DNA of 64,000 bases from Prosthecobacter dejongeii (GTDB taxonomy: Bacteria > Verrucomicrobiota > Verrucomicrobiia > Verrucomicrobiales > Verrucomicrobiaceae): NCBI RefSeq assembly GCF_014203045.1, contig NZ_JACHIF010000001.1:372001-436000 (forward strand), written 5' to 3'. This document shows, piece by piece, positions 53,543 through 63,550 of the stretch; the first letter of the stretch is position 1; each line of letters begins with the position of its first letter. The notes under the pieces are model-generated. The model was not told the DNA's origin. It was given only the letters and a program-made list of their open reading frames with translations, and ran no database searches. Both the position numbers and the translations under genes were made by a program.

Positions 53543-55618
53543 ATGAACCTGCTTCCCCAACTCTTTGACTGGGTGCTCGCCACCAGCCTTCGCGCCTCAC
53601 TTCTCGCAGCAGCCGTGCTCTTGATCCAGGCCGCTTTGCATCGGCATCTCACCCCGCGCTGGCGCTACGCCCTGTGGCTGCCTGTGCTCGCCACGCTGCT
53701 CATGCCGAGCCTGCTGGAAAGCCGATGGAGCGTAGAAACTCTCCTGTCTCACACGGCCAAGGAAGCCGTGGTCGCGCCAGCCGCGCAGCCTCTACCCATG
53801 GCCCTAGAAATAGCCGCGCCAGCAGTGCCCATCCCACCCACCCCCACCCAGCCTTTCAACTGGCAGCTCGCCCTTGCCACGACCTGGGCCGTGGGCTGCT
53901 GTGCATGGCTGCTCTGTGGCACAGTTTCTTTCATGCTCGCCTTGCGGCGCTATCGCCGTAGCGCCCTTCCAGCACCTACCGATCTGCTCCATGAAATCGA
54001 GCAAGTGGCCGCTGAAATGCGCCTGCGCCGCCTGCCCCGTATCTGGGTATCTCCGCAGGTGGGCAGCCCCGCCATCACGGGCGTGTGGCGTCCCACCTTG
54101 ATGTTACCCTTCCAGTTAGGTGAGCACTTCACTCCCGCAGAAATCCGCCTGATCCTCAAGCATGAACTCATGCATCTGAAGCGCGGCGATCTACCCATGA
54201 ATCTGCTGCTCTGTGCACTGATGGCCCTGCATTGGTTCAATCCCCTGCTCTGGATGGCTTTCTTCAAAGTGCGCACGGATCGCGAAGCTGCCTGCGATGC
54301 CCAAGTGCTGGCCCATGGCTCCACCGAAAGTCGCCGCCACTATGGCCATGCACTACTGAAGATGGAGTCTGCTTTCGGCCCTCATGGTTTGAGCCTCGGT
54401 TTTGTCGGCATCTTCCAGCGCGGGACCGCCCTCCGCACCCGCATCCAGGCCATTGCACAGGCTCCACGCTCTCATCCCCTCATGCGCTCCTTCATCGTTG
54501 GGGCCATGGCGGTGCTGACTTTCCTGGGCAGCACCCGTGCCCAGACTCCCCCTGACGAAGCGGCCCAGAAAGACCTCAGCTTTGCCCTAGGCCAGTCACG
54601 CTTCCGCCCTGGGGATGCCCTGCACATCATCTCCGTCGAAAGGACCGCTGAATTTCTCACAGTCACAGGCAAGTATGAACTGACCAGCCAAGATGCAGCC
54701 ACACTGGGCCTGTACATCACCTCGCTCGACTCACCCGCCAAAGGTGTCCCCAATGGGCCTAACCAACAAGTCGTTCTCCAAAAAGGCCGTGGTAAATTTT
54801 CTCTCACCCTGCCTCAGCCGTACCCTGGCCTGCCCCATTTGACATTTTATAAACTCGCCCCACCAAGCAATCACAAAGCCTTTGGCGCGATCTATTTTGG
54901 CACGAAGGCTGAAGCGGAAGCTTCGCACAAGCTCAACCTCAGCTACCTGGCACAGGATGCCCCCTACCCCACCGTTGCGAACAAGTACTTGCTGGAAAAA
55001 CTCGACCGCATCGTTCTCCCAGACATCCAGTTCAGCGGAGCTACCCTGGAGGAAGTGGTGGAGTTTTTAACCGTGAAAGCCAAGGAGTATGACACCACAG
55101 AAACCGATGAGACTCGCAAAGGTGTTCCCTTCCTGATCCTACTCCGACCCGGACCCCAGAAGATTATCAGCCTGGATCTCAAAAAAGTCCCGTTAGTCGA
55201 AGCTATTCGATACGTTAGCGAACTGGCAGGGATGAAATTCAGAGTCGAGCCGCATGCCGTGATCTTCGTCCCGGCCACCGGTTCCACTCCATTGATAAAG
55301 GCCACTCCAACCCCTGCCCAAAACCCAAAGGGCCGGGCTGGTGAACTGGACCGCAAGATCATCCTGCCCCAGGTCCAGCTCAAAGAAGCCACCTTGGAAG
55401 AAGCTGCGGAATACCTCCGCACCCAAGTGCAAACCGCCTGTGATCGCATGCAGGAATCTCCCCTCAATATCATCATCAAACCCGGTGCTCCTGCTGGCCT
55501 CAAGATCAGCCTCAGTCTCAAAGAAGTGCCCCTGGTGGAAGCCCTGCGCTACCTCGCCGAGCTCTCCAATCATACCCTTCGAGCCGATGATCAAGGCTTC
55601 ATTCTAGAGCCGCGTTGA
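53543..55618 (+). CDS. BlaR1/MecR1-like M56 membrane metallopeptidase with two C-terminal STN-like repeats
   Basis: A 691-residue membrane protein. Transmembrane helices lie at about 10-30, 35-55 and 110-130. The M56 zinc-peptidase motif HELMH is at residues 207-211, with EAACDAQVLAHG as third ligand region; a last helix lies near 310-325. Instead of a penicillin-binding sensor, the C-terminus has a short beta region and then two related modules of about 85 residues (485-575 and 600-691). Each has the pattern LDRxIxLPxVQ, ATLEEAxEYL, KVPLVEAIRYVSELAG, resembling the STN (secretin/TonB N-terminal) fold. These are likely signal-input domains in the periplasm. Presumed partner of the repressor 5 bp upstream. 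Confidence 0.88.
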   Translation: MNLLPQLFDWVLATSLRASLLAAAVLLIQAALHRHLTPRWRYALWLPVLATLLMPSLLESRWSVETLLSHTAKEAVVAPAAQPLPMALEIAAPAVPIPPTPTQPFNWQLALATTWAVGCCAWLLCGTVSFMLALRRYRRSALPAPTDLLHEIEQVAAEMRLRRLPRIWVSPQVGSPAITGVWRPTLMLPFQLGEHFTPAEIRLILKHELMHLKRGDLPMNLLLCALMALHWFNPLLWMAFFKVRTDREAACDAQVLAHGSTESRRHYGHALLKMESAFGPHGLSLGFVGIFQRGTALRTRIQAIAQAPRSHPLMRSFIVGAMAVLTFLGSTRAQTPPDEAAQKDLSFALGQSRFRPGDALHIISVERTAEFLTVTGKYELTSQDAATLGLYITSLDSPAKGVPNGPNQQVVLQKGRGKFSLTLPQPYPGLPHLTFYKLAPPSNHKAFGAIYFGTKAEAEASHKLNLSYLAQDAPYPTVANKYLLEKLDRIVLPDIQFSGATLEEVVEFLTVKAKEYDTTETDETRKGVPFLILLRPGPQKIISLDLKKVPLVEAIRYVSELAGMKFRVEPHAVIFVPATGSTPLIKATPTPAQNPKGRAGELDRKIILPQVQLKEATLEEAAEYLRTQVQTACDRMQESPLNIIIKPGAPAGLKISLSLKEVPLVEALRYLAELSNHTLRADDQGFILEPR

Positions 55619-55701
55619 CGCCAAGGAGCAGCCAGACCCGCCAATGGGTGATGTCTAGCGAACACCCTCATTCGTTAGGCTTCACCGTCTTCTTTTTACA
55701 C

Positions 55702-57102
55702 TCATTCGCCCCACACCTTCGGCACCACGTAGTTCTTCGGCTGCGGGCCACCTTTCGGCGGCAGGGCCTGCGCGGCAAAGGTGGCGAGCTTAGCTTTCAG
55801 CTCGGCCACTTTTTCCGGTTGGCTCGCGGCGAGGTTGGTCTTTTCGTTGGGATCTTCGGCTAGGTTAAACAGCTCCACGCCAGTCGGCGCGGCGGCTTTT
55901 TTCTTCTTTTTCTTGGCGGCTTTGGGGGCCTCTTCGGCATCCGTCGTGCCGCCATTCAGCACCAGCTTCCAGTCGCCCATGCGCACGGCTCCGTTGTTAG
56001 GCGCGGTGTTGTAAAGGATGGCCTCATGCGGAGAGGCCGCCCCCTCCGTGATGGCAGGCCAGGCATCGCGCCCGTCCAGGGGGTCTTTTTGCTCCAGAGA
56101 GGCCCCGGCCAGCTTCAGCAAAGTCGGGTACCAGTCCACCATGTGCAGGGGGGCCTTGACCACGCTGCCTGCGGGGATCTTCCCCTTCCAAGTGGCAAAG
56201 GCCACCACGCGGGTGCCTCCCTCATACAGCGTGCCTTTGCCAGCGCGCAGGGGGCCATTGTCCGTGATGGTGCCGGGGCTGGGGCCACCATTGTCACTGG
56301 AGAAAATGAACAGCGTGTTGTCACTCAGCCCGGCCTCTTCCACCGCCGTAGCGATCTTTCCCACGGCCTCATCCATGCAGGCCAGCATGCCGGCGTAGAT
56401 GGCGCGGTTCCCCTTCAGGTGGGCGTAGGGTTTCACATACTCCTCCGGCACCTGCCAGGGGCTGTGCACGGCATTGAAAGGCACGTAGAGAAAGAGCGGC
56501 TTGGCCTTATCCCCCTCGCGGATCACCCGCGCGGCTTCCTGGCCTAACAAATGAGTGGAGTAGCCCTGGTCATCGCTACGCTGGTCATTGCGATGCCAGT
56601 CGTAGCCGCCATCACGCTCCAGCTTGAAGTAATCAATGGCCCCATTGTAGTGACCGTACTGCTGGTCAAACCCACGGCGGGTGGGCAGGTAATCCCGCGT
56701 GATGGAACCTAGGTGCCACTTGCCCACGATGGCCGTCTGGTAGCCCGTCTCCTTCAGCGCCTGGGGGAGCACACGCTCCGTCAGCGGCAGCCCATAGTCC
56801 GCCCAGGGCCGCACCACACCCACCTGCAGGCCGTGGCGCATGGGGTAGCGCCCGGTCATCAGCGCCGCCCGCGTGGGGCTGCACACCGGCTGCACGTAAA
56901 ATTGATCCAGCACCGCGCCCGCCTTCGCTAGCTTATCCAGGTGCGGCGTGGCGATGTCCTTCCCCCCCATGAACCCACAGTCCGCCCGCCCCAGATCATC
57001 GGCCAAAAGAAAGACAATGTTCGGCCGCGCAGCCTCCGCCGCGAGAGCGGGCAGGCCGAGTCCAAACAAAAACAGGGCGATCCAGCAGGAGGGCAGCTTC
57101 AT
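55702..57102 (-). CDS. Secreted arylsulfatase
   Basis: A 466-residue type I sulfatase. Signal MKLPSCWIALFLFGLGLPALA; formylglycine site C74 in PVCSPTRAALMTGRYPMRHG; metal ligands in NIVFLLADDLGRADCG and IFSSDNGGPSPGTITDNGP. The substrate-site lysine and His are likely in TAIVGKWHLGS and VPFNAVHSPWQVP. C-terminal Lys-rich loop (KAAKKKKKKAAAPTG). The pattern GKWHLG and GRYPMRHGLQ suggests the arylsulfatase A/B-type (S1) group. Convergent with the BlaR-like gene, separated by 83 bp without a clear terminator. Substrate unknown. Start at 57102 chosen for the signal peptide. Confidence 0.93.
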   Translation of the reverse strand: MKLPSCWIALFLFGLGLPALAAEAARPNIVFLLADDLGRADCGFMGGKDIATPHLDKLAKAGAVLDQFYVQPVCSPTRAALMTGRYPMRHGLQVGVVRPWADYGLPLTERVLPQALKETGYQTAIVGKWHLGSITRDYLPTRRGFDQQYGHYNGAIDYFKLERDGGYDWHRNDQRSDDQGYSTHLLGQEAARVIREGDKAKPLFLYVPFNAVHSPWQVPEEYVKPYAHLKGNRAIYAGMLACMDEAVGKIATAVEEAGLSDNTLFIFSSDNGGPSPGTITDNGPLRAGKGTLYEGGTRVVAFATWKGKIPAGSVVKAPLHMVDWYPTLLKLAGASLEQKDPLDGRDAWPAITEGAASPHEAILYNTAPNNGAVRMGDWKLVLNGGTTDAEEAPKAAKKKKKKAAAPTGVELFNLAEDPNEKTNLAASQPEKVAELKAKLATFAAQALPPKGGPQPKNYVVPKVWGE

Positions 57103-57206
57103 AGCCCCGCAGAAACGCCGCCCCCCGACACAACTTTCCAAGGAATGTCACGACAGCCGATTCAGCAGTTGTCTTCTCAGGTGAACGTGATTTGATTTCA
57201 TCCACC

Positions 57207-57431
57207 ATGAACGCACCCCAGACACCTCCTCTCCGTGCCGGTTGGTATGCCAAAAAGTGCGAGAGCTTGGATAGCATGCGAACGGAAAATATCCGTTTCT
57301 GGCAGAATCAAGGCGGTGCCGCCATCCGGCAAGCAGCATGGGAATTGGTCATAGAGTCTTGGAAACAACAAAAGCGCAATCTCGATGAACTCCGATTTCA
57401 GCGATCTCCTTCGCCTCTTCGATCAGAATGA
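57207..57431 (+). CDS. Small protein paired with a nucleotidyltransferase
   Basis: A 74-residue protein starting MNAPQTPPLRAGWYAKKCES, mostly helical in the middle (NQGGAAIRQAAWELVIESW). It ends within the following gene, overlapping it by 47 bp in another frame (57385-57431). Such overlap with a nucleotidyltransferase gene is the organisation of AbiE- or MNT/HEPN-like pairs, but I see no RX4-6H HEPN motif, so partner identity is uncertain. AT-richer than argG next door. No family recognised. Confidence 0.6.
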   Translation: MNAPQTPPLRAGWYAKKCESLDSMRTENIRFWQNQGGAAIRQAAWELVIESWKQQKRNLDELRFQRSPSPLRSE

Positions 57432-57837
57432 GGTGCGATACCTGATCGTAGGCGGCTATGCGGCGATGCTGTATTCCCAACCTCGCTTCACCAAAGATTT
57501 AGACATCTGGCTGGAACCGTCCGACGATAACGCAGCTCGAGTCGTGAAGGCTTTTCACCAGTTTGGAATGCCCTTGATTGACGTCACCCAAGCAGACTTC
57601 GCCAAGGAGAGCTTTCAATACATGGTCGGCAGAGCGCCCATCCTTTTTGATTTCCTCACCTCATTGCCCGGCCTCAGCTTCGCCTCTTGCTGGGCTGAAC
57701 ATACCGTGGATACCGACGAAGGCTTTGATATCCATTACCTCTCAAAGGATGCCTTGATCAAAGCCAAGACCCTTGCCGGACGCATCCAGGATCTGGCCGA
57801 CCTCGACGAAATACGCCGAGCGGATGAGCGGCTCTGA
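57385..57837 (+). CDS. Nucleotidyltransferase-fold protein (DUF6036/AbiEii-like)
   Basis: A 150-residue protein with a minimal nucleotidyltransferase core: [29 protein letters not shown], where GGYAAM is the GG[ST]-like loop and DLD the metal-binding DxD. Then come [20 protein letters not shown], the strand [34 protein letters not shown] and [16 protein letters not shown]. These fit the DUF6036/nucleotidyltransferase-AbiEii set, often toxins in toxin-antitoxin or anti-phage pairs. It starts inside the upstream small gene. It ends 65 bp before argG. Toxin function is inferred. Confidence 0.78.
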   Translation: MNSDFSDLLRLFDQNEVRYLIVGGYAAMLYSQPRFTKDLDIWLEPSDDNAARVVKAFHQFGMPLIDVTQADFAKESFQYMVGRAPILFDFLTSLPGLSFASCWAEHTVDTDEGFDIHYLSKDALIKAKTLAGRIQDLADLDEIRRADERL

Positions 57838-57902
57838 TGTGCCCACCTCTCCATTCGACAATCCCGCCGAACCGTTTATTCTCCGCGCTCCCTTTCCCAC
57901 AC

Positions 57903-59147
<1,245 letters not shown>

Positions 59148-59175
59148 CTGAAGCGATCTCGTTAGTCTCTCACCT

Positions 59176-59208
59176 GCCCGGAAACCGCAAGGTTTCCGGG
59201 CTTTTTTG
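59176..59208 (+). terminator. Intrinsic terminator of argG
   Basis: An 11-bp perfect stem GCCCGGAAACC / GGTTTCCGGGC with loop GCAA, followed by TTTTTT. It begins 29 bp after the stop. The remaining 170 bp to the next gene show nothing recognised. Confidence 0.95.
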
Positions 59209-59381
59209 TTGGCGTAGTCAGGTCTGCCTGTGCCACAGATCCAACTCTTGCTGGCACCGAACTCAAAACGTCGTTGGGTTCCCTATTCTAAAAGTAGCTC
59301 TGCGAACAAATGACCTGCCAACCAAGACTGATTGAGGCAACTCACACTCACCCGTGCCATCTTTGAGCCTCGGAATACATC

Positions 59382-59777
59382 ATGAAGAAAAATTTGGCCT
59401 ATATCCTCGCAGGTATCCTTGTTCTTACCGTCAGCTACCTTGCGGCCTTTTTTATCCTCGGTTGGCTTGCGCCCCACCATCCGGCGATCAATCGCTTCTA
59501 TTCCGACAAGTTTTATTCGCTGAGGTGCCTCCAGGAATCAAACTACCTTAACCGTTTAGAGCGGCATGATGGCATTTTGACTTTGGGCGCCTCGGGCAAA
59601 CCTACAATCATGAAAGAAAAAGGAATGGGCATAGGATTTCTCGTTCCCGAATCACTCCAAGAAGAAATCGCTCAGATTCCTAGCGGCTCAGAAGTGGAGG
59701 CCTATCTGGGAAAACGTCTGGATCGCGAAAGCATCGGCTACTACCACAACGAGATACGGCGCATTCAAATCAAATGA
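59382..59777 (+). CDS. Hypothetical membrane-anchored protein, 131 residues
   Basis: Starts MKKNLAYILAGILVLTVSYL, a signal anchor, followed by a small soluble domain with YSDKFYSLRCLQESNYLNRL, the strand GILTLGASGKPTIMKEKGMG and SIGYYHNEIRRIQI. No family recognised. AT-richer composition than argG and lone position between argG and the repeat field suggest an accessory gene. Probably real because of the good start and the anchor. Confidence 0.6.
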   Translation: MKKNLAYILAGILVLTVSYLAAFFILGWLAPHHPAINRFYSDKFYSLRCLQESNYLNRLERHDGILTLGASGKPTIMKEKGMGIGFLVPESLQEEIAQIPSGSEVEAYLGKRLDRESIGYYHNEIRRIQIK

Positions 59778-60182
59778 GTCTCACGTCACCGATGGAGGCC
59801 ATACTCATGCTCAATAGGTAGGCAAAGAGAATGCCTAGCTCACCGTTCCAACGAGGTTCCAAAAGCTAGCGAAAGGTTCTTATAACCAGATGAGCCTGGA
59901 ACTCCCTAGAGACAATCCATCGCCTCCTCCCCAAGCCCAAAGGGCTTCCGCACTTGAGCGAAGGGTTCGCAGAACCCTGGTCATCCATGACCGCACACGT
60001 CAGGAGACGTTGAACCCTGAAAGGGTTCTGTCCCTCACCAAAGCCTCGCTCTCATTTGAAGTCGTTGATTAATAGCCCCGAGCTGCTCAAGCTAGGGCTA
60101 CTTTGCTGAGCCCCCTATTCATCGCCCTTTGGGTTAGGGGAGAATATTTCAGGGAAGGCAGGCGAAGAGCAACCACTTCAAA
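59778..60182. other. Gene-free stretch with small hairpins
   Basis: No gene seen. Two short dyads, AGGGTTCGCAGAACCCT (59962-59978) and AACCCTGAAAGGGTT (60013-60027), plus a degraded copy of the GAGCT/AGCTAGGGCTACTTTG word (repeat C) near 60080. It leads directly into repeat B. Confidence 0.5.
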
Positions 60183-60434
60183 AGTCCCGAAGGGACGAGG
60201 CAACAAAGCCCAGGGTCAGCCTGGGAACCAGGCGCAGCCCTGGGGGATAAGACGGCGGTGTTCTCTGTGCCAGAGAGCCCTGAAAGGGCGAGGCAGGAGG
60301 GCCACGCCACCTTCTCCTGCCTCGCCCTTTCAGGGCTTGGGGGAGGGGTGACGGTTTCTTTCCGGGGGTCCCAGGGCTACGCTCGCTAGGGCTCGCTGGC
60401 CCTGGGCTGGGTTGTCCCGCCCCGCTGGGGCTGG
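60183..60434 (+). repeat. Repeat B (copy 4)
   Basis: A full copy: AGTCCCGAAGGGACGAGG, the CCCAGGGTCAGCCTGGGA module, GCCCTGAAAGGGCGAGGCA and CTGCCTCGCCCTTTCAGGG, CTCGCTAGGGCTCGCTGGCC, and the CGCCCCGCTGGGGCTGGGG end. Same orientation as copies 1-3. From 60435 to 60598 nothing is recognised. Confidence 0.85.
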
Positions 60435-60598
60435 GGGAGAGGGCTCGCGTGATGACCCGGCTTGCTCACCCGACGGGCAAGGACCTTCAGAAAGAATGAC
60501 CCCGCAGAGGACCTAAAACCGCAGAGAGGAACAAAACCGTATTCTCTGCGGTCTTCCAATCTCTCGCGGTGAGAAAATCCCCGCCCCCATCTTCAACG

Positions 60599-60720
60599 CC
60601 CCCGATGCCGGAGGCATCCCAGCCGGTAGCCAGGCGGTAAAGGGAGCCCCGGCGACCACACCCCTGGTCAGGCAAGATGGTCATTCCCAATCAACGCCGC
60701 ATCCTGGAAGGATGCCAGCG
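60599..60720 (+). repeat. Repeat D, uninterrupted copy
   Basis: CCCCGATGCCGGAGGCATC, CAGCCGGTAGCCAGGCGGTAA, CACCCCTGGTCAGGC and the hairpin GCATCCTGGAAGGATGC. This is the empty-site counterpart of the repeat split by the IS110 element at 6359/7521, with the junction at about 60633. Confidence 0.75.
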
Positions 60721-60856
60721 GTGCCCTCATGGCTGCCGACGCGATCCCCCAAACGGCGACGGTTTGGAGGACTCGGCCTTCCAAGAAAGGCGGGTAATCC
60801 GGCGATGAGGTGGCAGAGCTAGCGGGATCTTTTGCGCCGGACACACCCGCCCTACG
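60719..60856 (+). repeat. TIR element (copy 3), 5' part missing
   Basis: Starts inside the element at GGTGCCCTCATGGCTGCCGAC and runs to the terminal inverted repeat CACACCCGCCCTACG. The missing left end has been replaced by repeat D, joined at GCGGTGCCC. Confidence 0.8.
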
Positions 60857-60869
60857 AGAGATCTGGGAA

Positions 60870-61088
60870 CGTAGGGCGGGTGTGTTCCGCGCCCTTTGGG
60901 TTCGTTGCAGGATCAGGTCACTCGCGGAATGACCCGCCTTGCTTTGGCGGTGCCCTTTTGGCTAACGACACGATTCCACCCAAAACGGCAATGGTTCGGA
61001 GGACTCGAGCTTCCAAGAAAGGCGGGTAATCCGGCGATGACACGGGAGATCAAACATGCCGCAGTGCGCCGGACACACCCGCCCTACG
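60870..61088 (+). repeat. TIR element (copy 4)
   Basis: Complete element from CGTAGGGCGGGTGTGTTCCG to CACACCCGCCCTACG, first of three full units in a tandem array with a period of about 231 bp. Confidence 0.88.
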
Positions 61089-61101
61089 AGGGATCTGGGA
61101 A

Positions 61102-61319
61102 CGTAGGGCGGGTGTGTTCCGCGCCCTTTGTATTCGTTGCAGGATCAAGTCCCTCGCGGAATGACCCGCCTTGCTTTGGCGGTGCCCTTTTGCTGCCGAC
61201 GCGGTCCCCCCAAAACGGCAACGGTTTGGAGGACTCGGGGCTTCCAAGAAAGGCGGGTAATCCGGCGATGACACGGGAGAGCAAACACGCGTCAGTGCGC
61301 CGGACACACCCGCCCTACG
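61102..61319 (+). repeat. TIR element (copy 5)
   Basis: Second full unit, separated from copy 4 by only about 13 bp (AGGGATCTGGGAA), so the end of one and the start of the next form a long inverted repeat. Confidence 0.88.
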
Positions 61320-61332
61320 AGGGATCAGGGGA

Positions 61333-61551
61333 CGTAGGGCGGGTGTGTTCCGCGCCCTTTGGCTTCGTTGGCAGGATCCAGTCACTCGCGGAATTACCCG
61401 CCTTGCTTTGACGGTGCCCTTTTGCTGCCGACGCGATTCTTTTCCCAAGCGACGTGGGGTGAAGGACTCGGCCTTCCAAGAAGGGCGGGTAATCCGGCGA
61501 TGAGGTGGCAGAGCTAGCGGGATCTTTTGCGCCGGACACACCCGCCCTACG
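61333..61551 (+). repeat. TIR element (copy 6)
   Basis: Third full unit of the array, preceded by a spacer AGGGATCAGGGGA much like the previous one. Its inner segment matches copy 3 (GATGAGGTGGCAGAGCTAGC), whereas copies 4 and 5 resemble each other. Confidence 0.88.
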
Positions 61552-61637
61552 AAGGAGGCGCTGGAGCGTGGCCACATCATCCCTGGTTAGGCGAGATGGT
61601 CATTCCCCCTTCGACGCAACCGACCAGGCAGGGCCTA

Positions 61638-61675
61638 GGCGAGCTAAAGCTCGGGCTGCTTTCCTGAGGCCATAA
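61638..61675. repeat. Repeat C (second copy)
   Basis: AGGCGAGCTAAAGCTCGGGCTGCTTTCCTGAGG resembles 12955-12988. It lies in the gap 61552-61832, which otherwise holds only a CCTGGTTAGGCGAGATGGTCATTC piece related to repeat D and no gene. Confidence 0.6.
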
Positions 61676-61832
61676 GCGCCGCGCTTTTTGTTAGGTCCGT
61701 AGATCCTAAGACGGGTAAGGAGCGAAATCGGATGCCATCGTCCAGCCTGTCATAAGTCGGCGAAGGGGGCGGGATCTAGAGATGACAAATCCGGGCGCGT
61801 GGTGTTACATGCATGACATTCCCCTTCCTCCC

Positions 61833-62786
61833 ATGATTGAATCTCTGACGTTCATCCTGCTCGGCCTGATCCTGCTCTATTTTGGGGGAGAGGGGCTGGT
61901 GAGGGGGAGCTCGGCGCTGGCGCTGCGGCTGGGGCTGACGCCGCTGGTGGTGGGGCTGACGGTGGTGGCCTTTGGCACGAGTGCGCCGGAGCTGGTGGTG
62001 AGCATGAAGGCGGCGCTGGATGGGGAGGGCGCGATTGCCATAGGCAATGTGCTGGGATCCAATTCGCTCAACATCGGCCTGATCCTGGGGCTAACGGCGC
62101 TGATCTGCCCGCTCACGGTGCAGCTTCAAATTTTGCGTATGGATGCCCCCCTCATGGTGGTCGTTACGATGATCGGCGGGTGGATGCTGCATGATCTCCA
62201 CCTCAGTCGGCTGGAGGGCGGCCTGCTGGTGGCGGGGCTGGTGGCATACGTGATCTTTACGGTCATGTATGCGAAACGGGTGAGGCAGTCACCAGCAGTC
62301 GTGGAGGAGTATGCGGAGGCGCTACCCACGCCCAAAGGCAGTGTGGGACGGGATGTGGTCTTCATGCTAGGCGGCCTGGGGCTGCTGGTGGTGGGCTCGC
62401 GCTTCATGGTGGATGGCGCGGTGAGCCTGGCACGGCTGTATGGCATCAGCGAGGCGGTGATCGGCCTAACCATCGTTGCCGCAGGCACGAGCATGCCAGA
62501 GCTGGTGACCTGCGTGGTCGCGGCACTGAAAAAGGAGCCGGACATCGCCCTGGGGAACATCATCGGCTCGAACATTTTCAACATCCTGGGCATCCTAGGC
62601 GGGGCCAGCCTGCTGAGGCCCCTGCATGGCACCGGCATCCAGATGACGGACATCTACATCGGCATCGCCTTTGCCATCGTCCTGGTACCGATCCTCAGGA
62701 CGGGCCAGAAACTGATGCGCTGGGAGGGGGCACTGCTGCTGGCCGCCTACGTGGGCTACATGGTGTGGCTGTGGCCGAAGGAGTGA
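61833..62786 (+). CDS. Calcium/sodium antiporter (CaCA family, YrbG-like)
   Basis: A 317-residue inner-membrane exchanger with two inverted halves of about five helices. Each half carries the alpha-repeat motifs: VAFGTSAPELVVS with GNVLGSNSLNIGLI, and VAAGTSMPELVTC with GNIIGSNIFNILGI, whose acidic residues (the Glu in PEL) and Asn coordinate Ca2+. Probably exports Ca2+ in exchange for Na+ or H+. The start MIESLTFILLGLILLYFGGEG at 61833 is chosen over an upstream frame extension from 61782. Stand-alone gene; no terminator evident downstream. Confidence 0.93.
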   Translation: MIESLTFILLGLILLYFGGEGLVRGSSALALRLGLTPLVVGLTVVAFGTSAPELVVSMKAALDGEGAIAIGNVLGSNSLNIGLILGLTALICPLTVQLQILRMDAPLMVVVTMIGGWMLHDLHLSRLEGGLLVAGLVAYVIFTVMYAKRVRQSPAVVEEYAEALPTPKGSVGRDVVFMLGGLGLLVVGSRFMVDGAVSLARLYGISEAVIGLTIVAAGTSMPELVTCVVAALKKEPDIALGNIIGSNIFNILGILGGASLLRPLHGTGIQMTDIYIGIAFAIVLVPILRTGQKLMRWEGALLLAAYVGYMVWLWPKE

Positions 62787-63067
62787 GAATGGAAAACCGC
62801 ACCGTCCAAGGCCCTCAATGGCAGCGAGTGAACGATGGCAGCCAGGGTGCAAATGATCAAGATCGACATCGCCACGATCAAAAAGGCGGCTGAGGGTGTG
62901 TGATCGAAAATACCATGATACAGCGGGCGGCCAAATACCGCATGTGAATCGGTAGCCTGCGGGATGGCCTGACACTGAGATATCCGATGATCTTCTCAGC
63001 GGGTGGCCCTCCTTGGACCCGACATCCATCGGAGCAGACTTCAAACTGCCTCACTTACTCTGCTGAC

Positions 63068-63535
63068 ATGAAACATTGCCTCCGCCTTGCCCTGCTAGTC
63101 GCCACATGCCTGACGATGTCGAACTGCGTTTCCGCCTGGATGACCGCTTCCACAGGAGTCACCCTCAAGACAGGAATGGAAAGAGCGGAGGTGCATCGCC
63201 AACTGGGTGCCCCAAACGCCACGATCACGGATGTAACGGTGTTAGACACTTATGGCAGGGAATTGAAGGCCAAGTTTATGGATACACATGTGTACCAGGG
63301 CAAGCTTAACTCCTTTGATGAAGGATCCGGGCAGGCCATTAGCAATGCCGTGACTTTGGGGACTGCCGAGGCCATTATGATCCCCATGACGGCTGCCGAA
63401 ATTGCGATGCGCAGCATGCAGCATCATCGGATAGAAATCGCTTATGACGCCAACCAGCGCCTACTGGAGTACGCCGACAATGAGCCTCTGCAAAGAGCGA
63501 GGGCACCTGACAAATCGCGAAATTCTGCTTGTTAA
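63068..63535 (+). CDS. Hypothetical secreted protein or lipoprotein, 155 residues
   Basis: Begins MKHCLRLALLVATCLTMSNC, a signal peptide with a Cys at residue 20 that could be a lipidation site, although Asn at -1 is unusual for a lipobox. The early TGVTLKTGMERAEVHRQLGAP resembles the SmpA/OmlA (BamE-like) motif of small outer-membrane proteins. A hydrophobic segment (SNAVTLGTAEAIMIPMTAAEIAM) follows, and the end is hydrophilic. It precedes DUF2200 copy 2 by 15 bp. The 281 bp upstream hold no recognised feature. Confidence 0.65.
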   Translation: MKHCLRLALLVATCLTMSNCVSAWMTASTGVTLKTGMERAEVHRQLGAPNATITDVTVLDTYGRELKAKFMDTHVYQGKLNSFDEGSGQAISNAVTLGTAEAIMIPMTAAEIAMRSMQHHRIEIAYDANQRLLEYADNEPLQRARAPDKSRNSAC

Positions 63536-63550
63536 AACAGACCACGATCC

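Noticed and set aside
60719..61551. CRISPR array
   Set aside because: The repeat unit is about 220 bp with inverted ends and 13-bp spacers, unlike the 24-40 bp repeats with variable spacers of CRISPR, and there are no cas genes.
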